Assembly (NCBI GenBank): GCA_964593555.1
Contig: CAZQIC010000167.1
Coordinates: forward strand, 1-8,693
Direction: 5' to 3'
Length of the DNA stretch: 8,693 nt
DNA from: CAZQIC01 sp964593555
GTDB taxonomy: Bacteria; Bacteroidota; Bacteroidia; JAFLBG01
Shown here: positions 1 through 7,596 of the stretch, in pieces
How positions within the stretch are numbered: the first letter of the stretch is position 1
How the letters are laid out: every line of letters starts with the position of its first letter
The notes under the pieces: generated by a model
What the model was told of the DNA's origin: nothing
Databases searched by the model: none
What the model saw: only the letters and a program-made list of their open reading frames with translations
Made by a program: the position numbers and the translations under genes

Positions 1-52
1 ATCAATTAGTTATATCGTTATTTATTAACAATTTGATTTTTAGAACTCCCCT
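1..52. repeat. Left copy of 51-bp terminal inverted repeat, probable end of an insertion sequence
   Basis: Bases 2-52 are the exact reverse complement of 8643-8693 (51 of 51). The match stops at base 53, where A faces A and should face T. Read outward to inward, the unit starts AGGGGAGTTCTAAAAATC and becomes AT-rich. It is not part of the adjoining pump gene: in that gene's frame it carries a TAG stop at 41-43, and recognisable RND protein sequence begins right at its inner edge. The 51-bp identity is longer than usual IS inverted repeats, so both copies are probably the same end of one multicopy element, cut off by the contig ends. No transposase is visible. A fold-back or assembly artefact is the main alternative. 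Confidence 0.7.
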
Positions 53-2431
53 AAACTTAAAACGGAAGATGAGTTCAATAATTTGATCATTAAAAATATT
101 GATGGAAAAGTAGTGCGTTTGAGAGAAGTAGGTGAGGCTAGATTAGGTGCGGAGAATGAAGAAACGATATTAAGAGAGTCAGGCATTCCTATGATCGGAC
201 TTGGGGTAGTGCCGCAGCCGGGCGCGAACTATATTGATATCGCCAATGAATTTTATAAAAGGTACGAGCAGCTTCAAAAGGATTTGCCTGCCGATTATAA
301 AATAAACATTGCCATGGATAATACCATGTTTGTTAAACGTTCGGTCAAGGAAGTTGGAGAAACAATTCTCATTGCACTGGCCCTTGTTATTCTGATCATC
401 TATCTTTTTTTTAGGGATTGGGCCATTGCATTCAGGCCACTGATTGATATTCCGGTTTCCCTTGTGGGTACTTTTTTCATTATGTATCTTCTTGGCTTTT
501 CTATTAATGTACTCACGCTGCTTGCAATTGTATTGGCTACCGGACTTGTAGTAGATGATGGTATTGTTGTTACCGAAAATATTTTCAAAAAAATTGAAGA
601 AGGCCTTTCACCTCGTGAAGCCGCAATAAAAGGTTCCAATGAAATTTTATTTGCAGTTATATCTACATCGATAACATTAGCCGCAGTTTTTTTACCAGTA
701 ATATTTTTAGAAGGATTTGTCGGGAAGTTATTCCAGGAATTTGGTGTTGTGATTTCCTGCGCGGTACTTATCTCAGCATTCGTCTCGCTCACATTAACAC
801 CAATGTTAAATGCATATTTAATAAAAGACGCAAAAAAGAAAAGCAGGTTTTACGAAATGACAGAACCATTCTTTGTGAATATGGTAAATGGTTATCGCAC
901 ATCACTTACAAATTTCATGAGTAAAAGATGGTGGGCATTTGTAATACTTGTGATTTCCGTTATAATGGGAATTGGAATTTGGCTAATACTTCCATCCGAA
1001 CTAGCACCATATGATGACCGGGGCTGGCTTCGTATGCAGGTCACGGCACCGGAAGGCGCTTCGTACGAATACACGGATGATTTTGTGTTGAAGTTGACTG
1101 ATATGGTGATAGATTCTGTTCCTGAAAGGCAAGTTATGATAACGGTTACGGCTCCCGGTTTTACAGGTTCCGGCGCGGTGAATACAGCTATGGTGCGTCT
1201 CAAATTTAAGGATATTGAGCAGCGTAAAAGATCACAAAAGCAAATTGCAGATTATCTTTCATCTACTCTTAAAGAATTACCTGAAGCAAAAGTAGCTGTG
1301 ATCCAGGAGCAAACAATTGCATCGAGTGGAGGAGGAGGGCCCAAGGGGGCATATCCGGTCCAGTTTGTTATACAGGCGCCGAACTTTCCAAAATTACAGG
1401 AAGCGCTTCCTGTTTTTATGGAAGAGGTAAGCAAGAGCGATGTTTTTATGGGATATGATGTAAATCTTAAATTCAATAAACCTGAATTGATAATAGAGCC
1501 GGATAGGGAAAAAGCAAATTCTCTTGGCGTATCAGAATTGGATATAGCACAAACTCTTCAGCTTTCGATAAGCGGCCAGCGCTTTGCTTATTTTAATATG
1601 AACGGTAAACAATACCAGGTAATCGGTCAGGTTGCCCGTAAAAATAGGGATGAACCACTTGATCTTAAATCTATCTATGTAAAAAACAATAAAGGAGACT
1701 TAATACAATTAGATAACCTGGTTAGTGTAAAAGAATACAGCAGCCCGCCGCAGTTGTATCATTACAATCGTTACCAGAGCGCGACTATAATGGCAGGCCT
1801 TGCCCCCGGAAAAACAATGAGTGATGGTAATGAAGCCATGAAAGAGATCGCCGAAAAAGTGCTGGATGATTCTTTCTCTACCGCGCTAACCGGTTCATCC
1901 CGTGATTTTGAAGAGAGTTCTTCAAATATAATTTTTGCATTTCTATTGGCATTAGTACTTATTTACCTTGTTCTTTCCGCGCAGTTCGAAAGTTTCAGGG
2001 ATCCTTTTGTAGTAATGCTTACTGTTCCTCTTGCAATTGCCGGAGCAGTCTTATCATTGTGGTATTTTAATCAAACACTGAATATCTTCAGCAAGATCGG
2101 GATCATTATGCTTGTTGGGCTCGTCACCAAAAACGGAATTCTTATTGTAGAATTTGCCAACCAGTTAAAAGAGCAGGGTAAAAGTGTAGCTGATGCAGTA
2201 CGCGAAGCTGCAGTTGCAAGGTTCCGCCCCATACTAATGACTAGTCTTGCAACATCATTAGGAGCCTTGCCTGTAGCACTTGCATTGGGAGCCGGTGCAA
2301 AAAGCCGCATGGGAATGGGGATTGTAGTAGTAGGCGGTGTTTTATTTTCATTGGTACTTACGCTTTATGTTATCCCGGCTATCTATACTTATTTGTCAAA
2401 GGAAAAAAAACAAAAGCATGAAGGGGTTTAA
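53..2431 (+). CDS. RND multidrug efflux pump inner-membrane subunit (AcrB/MexB-like, HAE1 family), 5'-truncated
   Basis: This is the inner-membrane proton/drug antiporter of a tripartite efflux pump. About 790 residues remain of a family length near 1,030-1,050; roughly the first 250 residues (TM1 and most of the first porter half) are missing. Homology starts with KLKTEDEFNNLIIKN at base 53. A TTG at 83 lies inside conserved sequence and is not a credible natural start. Counting from 83, TM2-TM6 lie at about 92-245, TM7 at 283-303 and TM8-TM12 at about 620-775. The proton-relay aspartates (AcrB D407/D408) are in GLVVDDGIVV at 554-559, and the relay lysine (AcrB K940) is in LVTKNGILIVEF at 2129-2131, so the remaining core looks intact. 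The C-terminal periplasmic porter loop lies between TM7 and TM8. The stop overlaps the TolC gene start. The membrane-fusion partner would be expected upstream and is not in the window. The truncation coincides with the repeat edge, so the gene is probably disrupted. Confidence 0.93.
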   Translation, partial: KLKTEDEFNNLIIKNIDGKVVRLREVGEARLGAENEETILRESGIPMIGLGVVPQPGANYIDIANEFYKRYEQLQKDLPADYKINIAMDNTMFVKRSVKEVGETILIALALVILIIYLFFRDWAIAFRPLIDIPVSLVGTFFIMYLLGFSINVLTLLAIVLATGLVVDDGIVVTENIFKKIEEGLSPREAAIKGSNEILFAVISTSITLAAVFLPVIFLEGFVGKLFQEFGVVISCAVLISAFVSLTLTPMLNAYLIKDAKKKSRFYEMTEPFFVNMVNGYRTSLTNFMSKRWWAFVILVISVIMGIGIWLILPSELAPYDDRGWLRMQVTAPEGASYEYTDDFVLKLTDMVIDSVPERQVMITVTAPGFTGSGAVNTAMVRLKFKDIEQRKRSQKQIADYLSSTLKELPEAKVAVIQEQTIASSGGGGPKGAYPVQFVIQAPNFPKLQEALPVFMEEVSKSDVFMGYDVNLKFNKPELIIEPDREKANSLGVSELDIAQTLQLSISGQRFAYFNMNGKQYQVIGQVARKNRDEPLDLKSIYVKNNKGDLIQLDNLVSVKEYSSPPQLYHYNRYQSATIMAGLAPGKTMSDGNEAMKEIAEKVLDDSFSTALTGSSRDFEESSSNIIFAFLLALVLIYLVLSAQFESFRDPFVVMLTVPLAIAGAVLSLWYFNQTLNIFSKIGIIMLVGLVTKNGILIVEFANQLKEQGKSVADAVREAAVARFRPILMTSLATSLGALPVALALGAGAKSRMGMGIVVVGGVLFSLVLTLYVIPAIYTYLSKEKKQKHEGV

Positions 2432-3725
2432 TATATTATGTGTCGGGCTTTTGCTTTTGGCTTGCAGCAAAATTTTTGCTCAGCAGTTACTTGCACCTGA
2501 TGATGCTATCCAAATCGTATTGAAGAATAATTATTCGATCTTAATTTCTAAAAACGAAACAACAATTGCGAATAATCTCGCCACACCGGGTAATGCAGGC
2601 ATGTTGCCATCAGTAACATTAAATGCGTCAGGTTCCTGGTCGCAAAATGATACCAAGCAAAAATTTGCAACTGGCACTGAGGTAAATAAAAAAGGCGCTG
2701 TCTCAACAGGTGTTTTATCGGGTATTGCGCTTAACTGGACATTGTTCGATGGTATGAGAATGTTTGCAGCATACGACCGGCTAAAAGATGCAAGTGCGAT
2801 GAGTCAACTTGCATTGAAAATTGAAATTGAAAATGCTGTAGAACAAGTACTCGTAAATTATTATGCTGTAGTAAAACAAAAGCAATTGATAAAATCAATG
2901 GAGAATAATCAACTGTTGTATGAACAACGTCTTTCGATTGCCGAAACAAAATTGAAAATCGGCTCTGGATCTAAGATAGATTTTCTGCAGGCAAAGGTGG
3001 ATATGAATGAACAAAAGTCATTGATGCTGACGCAAAAAAGAATTCTTAATGATCTTAAAGTTTCATTGAATAGATTTCTAAGCCGTCCTGTGGAAACCGA
3101 ATTTGATGTAATAGGTGAGATAATGGTTTCTTATACCCTGATTTACAGTGACTTAAAAGTATCTCATGTTAAAAATAATAATCAGCTATTGTTCCGCGAA
3201 AAAAGCAATCTTTTTTATGAGCACTCGCTTGATGAAATACGATCGCAGCGCTATCCAAAAGTGCTATTGAATAGTAATTATAATTTTTCACATACAGAGA
3301 ATCAAGTTGGCGTTGTTCTATTCAATCAGAATTTGGGGTTAAACGCCGGCTTATCCTTTTCATGGACAATATTCAATGGACTAAATACTCATCATCAAAT
3401 TAAAAACGCGTCACTTGAATTAGTGAATTCAAAATTGCTTTATGATGAAACACGTATTGAAATGGATGCTGCTTTGCTCAGCGCGTACAACGAGTATACA
3501 AACCTGAAAGAAATATTAATACTCGAAGAAGAGAATATTAAAATTGCCAAAGAGAACGCGGATGTAACGTTGGAGAGTTTTAAATTGGGAATAGTAAATT
3601 CTGTAGTATTGAAAGAAGCGCAAAAAAGTTATGAGGATGCCTTGTTCCGTCTTGTAAATGTCCGTTACGATAGTAAAGTTGCAGAAACAAAACTGATGAA
3701 GCTTAACGGAGCGTTGGTGAAATAA
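2418..3725 (+). CDS. TolC-family outer-membrane efflux channel
   Basis: This 435-residue protein is the outer-membrane exit duct partnering the RND pump. I chose the ATG at 2418, not the upstream in-frame ATG at 2337: it begins a clear signal peptide (MKGFNILCVGLLLLAC...) and overlaps the RND stop by 14 bp, typical of translational coupling. The signal is ambiguous. LLAC with Cys16 resembles a lipobox, as in OprM-type lipidated channels, but IFA-QQ after residue 21 is also a good signal peptidase I site. Two OEP repeats follow, at roughly residues 25-205 and 235-432, each with long alpha-helical hairpins. The hallmark turn and helix motif GSGSKIDFLQAK is at 182-193, and its second-half counterpart GIVNSVVLKEAQKSYEDA starts at 391. 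The length is usual for Bacteroidota members. If the pump gene is disrupted upstream, expression of this gene may be reduced by polarity (inference). Confidence 0.93.
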   Translation: MKGFNILCVGLLLLACSKIFAQQLLAPDDAIQIVLKNNYSILISKNETTIANNLATPGNAGMLPSVTLNASGSWSQNDTKQKFATGTEVNKKGAVSTGVLSGIALNWTLFDGMRMFAAYDRLKDASAMSQLALKIEIENAVEQVLVNYYAVVKQKQLIKSMENNQLLYEQRLSIAETKLKIGSGSKIDFLQAKVDMNEQKSLMLTQKRILNDLKVSLNRFLSRPVETEFDVIGEIMVSYTLIYSDLKVSHVKNNNQLLFREKSNLFYEHSLDEIRSQRYPKVLLNSNYNFSHTENQVGVVLFNQNLGLNAGLSFSWTIFNGLNTHHQIKNASLELVNSKLLYDETRIEMDAALLSAYNEYTNLKEILILEEENIKIAKENADVTLESFKLGIVNSVVLKEAQKSYEDALFRLVNVRYDSKVAETKLMKLNGALVK

Positions 3726-4017
3726 AAAGTGTCGCCTCCTTTTGCCGTCGTCCTTCAAGAACCTTTGGCCTCGCTTGTTCATTGAGTTGTAGTAATGATG
3801 TATTTTTTAATTGCTTGATCAATAGAAAGTTAGTTTGGCCCGAAAATCTGCCGTGCTCGGGTTGGCTAGTGTGTATACGGATCGGATTTTCTTGACTTTT
3901 TGGTTAAAAAAAAGTAACAAGAAAAATAATATTCGAATGATTTTCGGTTTATAGAAAACGTCATTTTGTATTGTATTTTTTGTGAAAAATTATCTTTCGA
4001 AATGAACGTAGCCTAAG
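3726..4017. other. Convergent intergenic spacer between the TolC and acyltransferase genes
   Basis: These 292 bp lie between two genes pointing at each other, so no promoter is required here. I see no convincing coding frame. The spacer contains a small CCCGA/TCGGG inverted repeat (3839-3843 with 3857-3861) and a larger AT-rich hairpin at 3887-3925, listed separately. The rest is AT-rich and featureless. Confidence 0.6.
3887..3925. terminator. Imperfect AT-rich hairpin, possible bidirectional terminator or dispersed palindrome
   Basis: TTTTCTTG (3887-3894) pairs with CAAGAAAA (3918-3925), and ACTTTTT (3895-3901) pairs with AAAAAGT (3909-3915). Together they give 15 bp of stem with a two-base bulge (AA at 3916-3917) and a 7-base loop. 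Its place between convergent genes suits a shared terminator. However, neither strand has a clean U-tract after the stem, so it is not a canonical intrinsic terminator. It could instead be a dispersed palindromic repeat. Confidence 0.45.
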
Positions 4018-5133
4018 TTAATAATGAAATCTGTGCCCCCAATTAATTATCGGTTTCTCAAAATAGCGATAAGATACCTGCGCTAAAACAATACTTATTG
4101 TAAGTGAAAATAAAGTAGCTCCCAAATGAACCATTGAATTAATTTGCGGAGAATGATGAAAGAAAAAATAATGTACGAGCCCGCTTACAGGTTGATGAAA
4201 AAGATAAAGTCCGAACGAAATAATACCGGTTTTTACCAATATAGGATTCGAAAATATTTTTGTAAAAAAAATGTTTTTATTTGTTAAAATGATCAATAGT
4301 AAAATACAATAGGTGGCCGATAGTAATGAGTTTTCCAGGTAGTAGGGTATGGTAATTTTTTTAATTGATAACAGGATAATGAAAACAGAAAGCACTCCTA
4401 AAACAATTTCCAGGATTTTTCTCTTTTGAATTACTGCGATTTTTAATTTTTCCTGTTGAAGAATATATGCGCAAATAACACCGGTGAACAATGCATCAAA
4501 CCGGCAGTATAAAAAATTGAATGCCTCATACCAATTGTTTGAATAATACCTGAAAAGGGGAGAGGCAATAATGGCAAGGCTTAAAACAATTAGTAAAATT
4601 CTTGTATTCAAAAAGTAAATGATCAATGGTAAAATTAAATAGAACTGTTCTTCCAATGCCAATGACCATGTGTGTGAAAGCCACCTGTTACCAAGTGATG
4701 CTTTTATGCCCATAAAAATGTTCTGGGCAAAAGTGAAATAACTCCAATAAGGTACTTCACCAGTTTTGCCCCATTCTGTTGTTTGTCCGTATCCTATGAA
4801 AATTATGGCGAGGATTAAAAGCAAGGACAGAAAATAAATTGGAAATATTCTGCAAATTCTTCTTACGTAAAAAGTTTTAAAGTAACCTTTTGAGTCTTTG
4901 TTCTTCAATAAAATTCCTCCCAAAAGAAAACCCGACAGTACAAAAAATAAATCGACTCCGCTCCAGCAATACGATGTAATTAATTTGAAATAATTTGAAA
5001 ACCCGGAAACGTTATTGGACAGTTGATTGTTGCCGTAATGCCAAATAATTATGAGCAAAACAGCAAAGCCGCGGAGGCCATCGAGTTCATTTATTCGTTT
5101 TATTTTATTCTTTTCATGAAACAACACTGCCAC
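4018..5133 (-). CDS. Acyltransferase-3 family membrane acyltransferase (OafA-like)
   Basis: This 371-residue multi-pass inner-membrane protein belongs to the family that O-acylates surface sugars, O-antigen, exopolysaccharide or peptidoglycan from a cytoplasmic acyl-CoA donor. The order of family motifs is complete: LDGLRGFAVLLIIIWHY in TM1 with Arg21 and the catalytic-type His32; SGVDLFFVLSGF at 58-69; RRICRIFPIY at 91-100; HTWSLALEEQFYLILP at 154-169; SFGLYLFHQPV near 305; and YRYFEKP near the C-terminus. There is no C-terminal SGNH domain, so it is the stand-alone form. The start is uncertain: GTG at 5133 is the first possible codon after an in-frame stop, no in-frame ATG precedes the first motif, and no Shine-Dalgarno is seen. 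It stands alone, convergent with the pump genes and divergent from the T9SS cargo gene, so context does not reveal the acceptor. Confidence 0.92.
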   Translation of the reverse strand: MAVLFHEKNKIKRINELDGLRGFAVLLIIIWHYGNNQLSNNVSGFSNYFKLITSYCWSGVDLFFVLSGFLLGGILLKNKDSKGYFKTFYVRRICRIFPIYFLSLLLILAIIFIGYGQTTEWGKTGEVPYWSYFTFAQNIFMGIKASLGNRWLSHTWSLALEEQFYLILPLIIYFLNTRILLIVLSLAIIASPLFRYYSNNWYEAFNFLYCRFDALFTGVICAYILQQEKLKIAVIQKRKILEIVLGVLSVFIILLSIKKITIPYYLENSLLSATYCILLLIILTNKNIFFTKIFSNPILVKTGIISFGLYLFHQPVSGLVHYFFFHHSPQINSMVHLGATLFSLTISIVLAQVSYRYFEKPIINWGHRFHY

Positions 5134-5317
5134 GAATTAATATTTTGTCGTCAATATATGAACTTTAGTCGAACGAAAAAGCGGATAAATTTACTGCATT
5201 AAAAAGTGTGGATTTGTGAACACGAATCTGTGAAAAATTTACAACCAGAATAGAAACCTTTTTGTCCCAATTTCGTAAATTAGTAGCTGTGGTTGTTAAA
5301 CTTACATATGTAATAAT
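5134..5317. other. Divergent intergenic region with short direct and inverted repeats
   Basis: This 184-bp region must hold promoters for both the acyltransferase (-) and the secreted protein (+). Besides the + strand promoter listed separately, it contains an imperfect direct repeat (GATTTGTGAA at 5211-5220 and GAATCTGTGAA at 5224-5234, 14 bp apart) with a GTGAACAC inverted repeat across the join. These could be an operator, but nothing in the window names a regulator. I found no convincing promoter for the minus-strand gene. Confidence 0.4.
5261..5291 (+). promoter_or_regulatory. Bacteroidota-type promoter upstream of the T9SS cargo gene
   Basis: TTTG at 5261-5264, a 19-bp spacer, then TAGCTGTG at 5284-5291. 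This fits the Bacteroidota sigma-ABfr pattern (-33 TTTG, -7 TAnnTTTG) with one mismatch in the -7 box. The predicted start of transcription would leave a leader of about 20 bases before the ATG at 5318. The prediction rests on sequence match alone. Confidence 0.5.
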
Positions 5318-7498
5318 ATGATGCGTTTAAATTGTTTTATCATTTTTTTCTCTCTGTTTCTATTCAAGGCAAACGCTGCTACTTACACTGCAACTGTAAC
5401 GGGCAACTGGAATGCCGCAATTTGGAATACAGCCGGAACACCAGGGGTAGCTGATGTAGTTAATATTCCGGGTGGTTTTACTGTTACAATACCTGCAAGT
5501 TACAGAGCAAGTTGTACTACATTGAATATTAATAGCAATACAGCTTCTTCAAATACAGCTTTATTATTTGCTGCATCCACTTCATCACTGTCGGTTTCGG
5601 CAAATTGCGTACTTGGTTGTCCTGCTGCTCCCAGTGCCGATAGAACATGTACAATGGATGTCAATGGTGGTAATGCTTCAATAGGTGGAACTTTCGCAAT
5701 TACTGGAGATAAAAATGGAGGTAACCGTTTTGATTGGTTTGTTTATTTAAAAGGAGGGACTTTGTCCATTACAGGTAATATAACTATGACAAGTGATCAT
5801 TCTCAGGCTGACGCGGTAATAGATATTTCCCAGGCCAATAGCAAGTTGGTAATGGGAGGGTCCATTACAATTTCCGGTGGTAATAACGGACAGGCGATTA
5901 GCAACTCTTCTGGATCTACAGCCACAACAATTGAATATTCTTCCACTACGGCAACTCAAACCATTTATACCTCCATAGCCGGGAATGCGATCACTTATAA
6001 TAGCCTTACACTATCGGGAAGTACACAAAAGGATCTTCAGGCAAACACAACTATAAATGGCAATCTTACTATAAGCAATACAGCAGTGTTTAATCTGAAC
6101 AGCAATAATTTTGGCTTAAAAGGAAATTGGAATAACACAAGTACCGCAGCAGATCCACTTACTGAAGGAACAAATTCTGTTACTTTCGGGGGAACAGGTG
6201 CTCAGACTATAAGTAATTCCGGTGATGCACAAGGAACGGATTTTGCAGATGTTACGATTAGTAATACATCTGCCTCAGCACCGCAGATAACCGTTAATTG
6301 TGATATGAGTGTAAGTGGAACGTTGACATTATCCCTTCCTGCAACAGGGTATATTGATTTAAATACATCTAATACAATTGTATTGGGAACTGGAACAGCT
6401 GCGGGAACAAGAGGAACGCTTTCACGCACAAATGGCTGGATTGTAGGAGGCACTTTTAAAAGGTGGTTTAGCACAGCAACAATTGCGGATGGCAATGCAC
6501 AAGGCTTATTTCCAATGGGCACGTCATCTTATTACAGACCTTTTTACGTTTATTTTCCCAATGCTTCAGGCCCAAGCGCAGGAGGAACCGCAAGTGTTAA
6601 ACATACAAACGCAACAACTGTTTCTGTTGTTTCTTTTGCTGATGGAGTAAGTACTGTAGTGAGAAGACATGATGCAAGTTATCAAGTAATAACTGCTGAT
6701 GGTTTGACAGTTGCAGCAAATGATACATATACTCGCTTAGAAGGAACGGGGTTTGGTCAAATTGGAGATGTTAATCATCTCCGTATGGTAAGGGTTGGAA
6801 GCTCATTGGGCACTGCAGGAACTAATGGTGGCTCTACTACGATTCCTCAGGTACGCAGGTATTTTGGTGCTGTGCCCGTAGGTGGTTCTAATATTACTTA
6901 TTATTTAGGATCTGTAGATGCATCGAATAGTCCCTTGCCTATTGAGTTGCTTTCTTTTGAAGCAAATCGCAGTAATGATAAAAAAATTGAACTCAATTGG
7001 TCCACTTCTTCTGAAATAAATAACGATTATTTTACCGTTGAGAAATCAAAAGATGGGATAAATTTCGAAGAGGTGGTTATTGTTGATGGGGCCGGTACCA
7101 CAACTATCCCCAAAGATTATGCAAAAGTGGATAACAATCCTTTTGCAGGTGTTTCCTATTACCGTTTAAAGCAAACGGATTTTGACGGACACTTTTCGTA
7201 TTCTGATTTAAGCGCTGTTTCGTTACTGGACGAAAGTGTTTTTGCTTTTGCTTTGCTTTCTAATCCTGCTAATTCAGATTTAAGTTGTGTTTTTACCGGA
7301 TTGAATACTATTACGGATGTTTCAGTTGGAATATTTGATATTATAGGTAAGCTTGTTTATTCGGAAAGTATCAATAGCGGAGGTTCAGATACTTTCGATT
7401 ATACTATTTCCACTGGCAAAAATTTTTCAAATGGATTGTATTTTGTAAAAGCTGAGTATAACGAATCTGTTTATACTCAAAAGCTGGTGATACAATAA
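5318..7498 (+). CDS. Secreted beta-repeat protein with T9SS type A C-terminal sorting domain
   Basis: This 726-residue exported protein has an unknown specific function. A signal peptide (MMRLNCFIIFFSLFLFKANA, cleavage after Ala20) is followed by a TGNWN-type head and a Gly/Ser/Thr/Asn-rich beta-strand region to about residue 530. Two similar modules stand out at about 205-272 and 288-352, each running from a '...TQTI' or '...AQTI' strand through 'NGNLTIS' or 'SGTLTLS' strands; GNWN occurs at 29 and again at 269. At 540-632 is the FN3-like linker common in Bacteroidota surface proteins (PIELLSFEANRSN, then SEINNDYFTVEKSKDGINF, SYYRLKQTDFDG). The end, about 643-726, is a T9SS type A sorting domain (SNPANSDL, FDIIGKLVY, NGLYFVKAEY, QKLVIQ). 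The T9SS is therefore predicted to move it across the outer membrane and attach or release it at the surface. Four cysteines (66, 97, 101, 111) cluster in the N-terminal part. No enzyme domain is recognisable, so an adhesin or surface structural role is only a guess. ATGs at 5318 and 5321 are both possible starts. Confidence 0.9.
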   Translation: MMRLNCFIIFFSLFLFKANAATYTATVTGNWNAAIWNTAGTPGVADVVNIPGGFTVTIPASYRASCTTLNINSNTASSNTALLFAASTSSLSVSANCVLGCPAAPSADRTCTMDVNGGNASIGGTFAITGDKNGGNRFDWFVYLKGGTLSITGNITMTSDHSQADAVIDISQANSKLVMGGSITISGGNNGQAISNSSGSTATTIEYSSTTATQTIYTSIAGNAITYNSLTLSGSTQKDLQANTTINGNLTISNTAVFNLNSNNFGLKGNWNNTSTAADPLTEGTNSVTFGGTGAQTISNSGDAQGTDFADVTISNTSASAPQITVNCDMSVSGTLTLSLPATGYIDLNTSNTIVLGTGTAAGTRGTLSRTNGWIVGGTFKRWFSTATIADGNAQGLFPMGTSSYYRPFYVYFPNASGPSAGGTASVKHTNATTVSVVSFADGVSTVVRRHDASYQVITADGLTVAANDTYTRLEGTGFGQIGDVNHLRMVRVGSSLGTAGTNGGSTTIPQVRRYFGAVPVGGSNITYYLGSVDASNSPLPIELLSFEANRSNDKKIELNWSTSSEINNDYFTVEKSKDGINFEEVVIVDGAGTTTIPKDYAKVDNNPFAGVSYYRLKQTDFDGHFSYSDLSAVSLLDESVFAFALLSNPANSDLSCVFTGLNTITDVSVGIFDIIGKLVYSESINSGGSDTFDYTISTGKNFSNGLYFVKAEYNESVYTQKLVIQ

Positions 7499-7549
7499 GT
7501 TGGATTTGGACGTGCGCAATTCTTAACTTCTTAGGCATTTTTATTTCGT

Positions 7550-7596
7550 AGTAACTGACCAACATTTACTGATAACCAACAACCGATTACTGATTA
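7550..7596. repeat. Degenerate short repeats of ACTGA-YYAAC / GATTACT type
   Basis: The convergent spacer after the T9SS cargo gene contains clustered related words: AACTGACCAAC, TTACTGATAACCAAC, AACCGATTACTGATTAC. They run up to and into the stop codon of the division gene. The unit is irregular, with no evenly spaced copies, so it is not a CRISPR. Short repeats of this kind may be a simple-sequence expansion or a dispersed intergenic element. Confidence 0.45.

Noticed and set aside
83..85. TTG as the natural start of the RND gene
   Set aside because: The frame is open upstream to 44, and the codons from 53 encode conserved family sequence. The gene simply lacks its 5' part.
400..1476. Minus-strand open frames inside the RND gene
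   Set aside because: These are antisense shadows of conserved membrane-protein codons, with no start context or family resemblance.
2337..2417. Upstream in-frame ATG as start of the TolC gene
   Set aside because: It would add 27 residues before a good signal peptide and overlap the pump gene by 95 bp. The ATG at 2418 gives a normal exported protein.
3516..3782. Minus-strand 88-codon open frame at the end of the TolC gene
   Set aside because: It lies mostly antisense to well-conserved TolC coding sequence and has no recognisable protein features.
5747..6522. Minus-strand open frames inside the T9SS cargo gene
   Set aside because: They are antisense to a continuous, clearly real gene, and their low-complexity composition mirrors its Thr/Ser/Asn-rich codons.
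7550..7596. Possible CRISPR-like array
   Set aside because: The units are short, irregular and overlapping. There are no evenly sized spacers and no cas genes.
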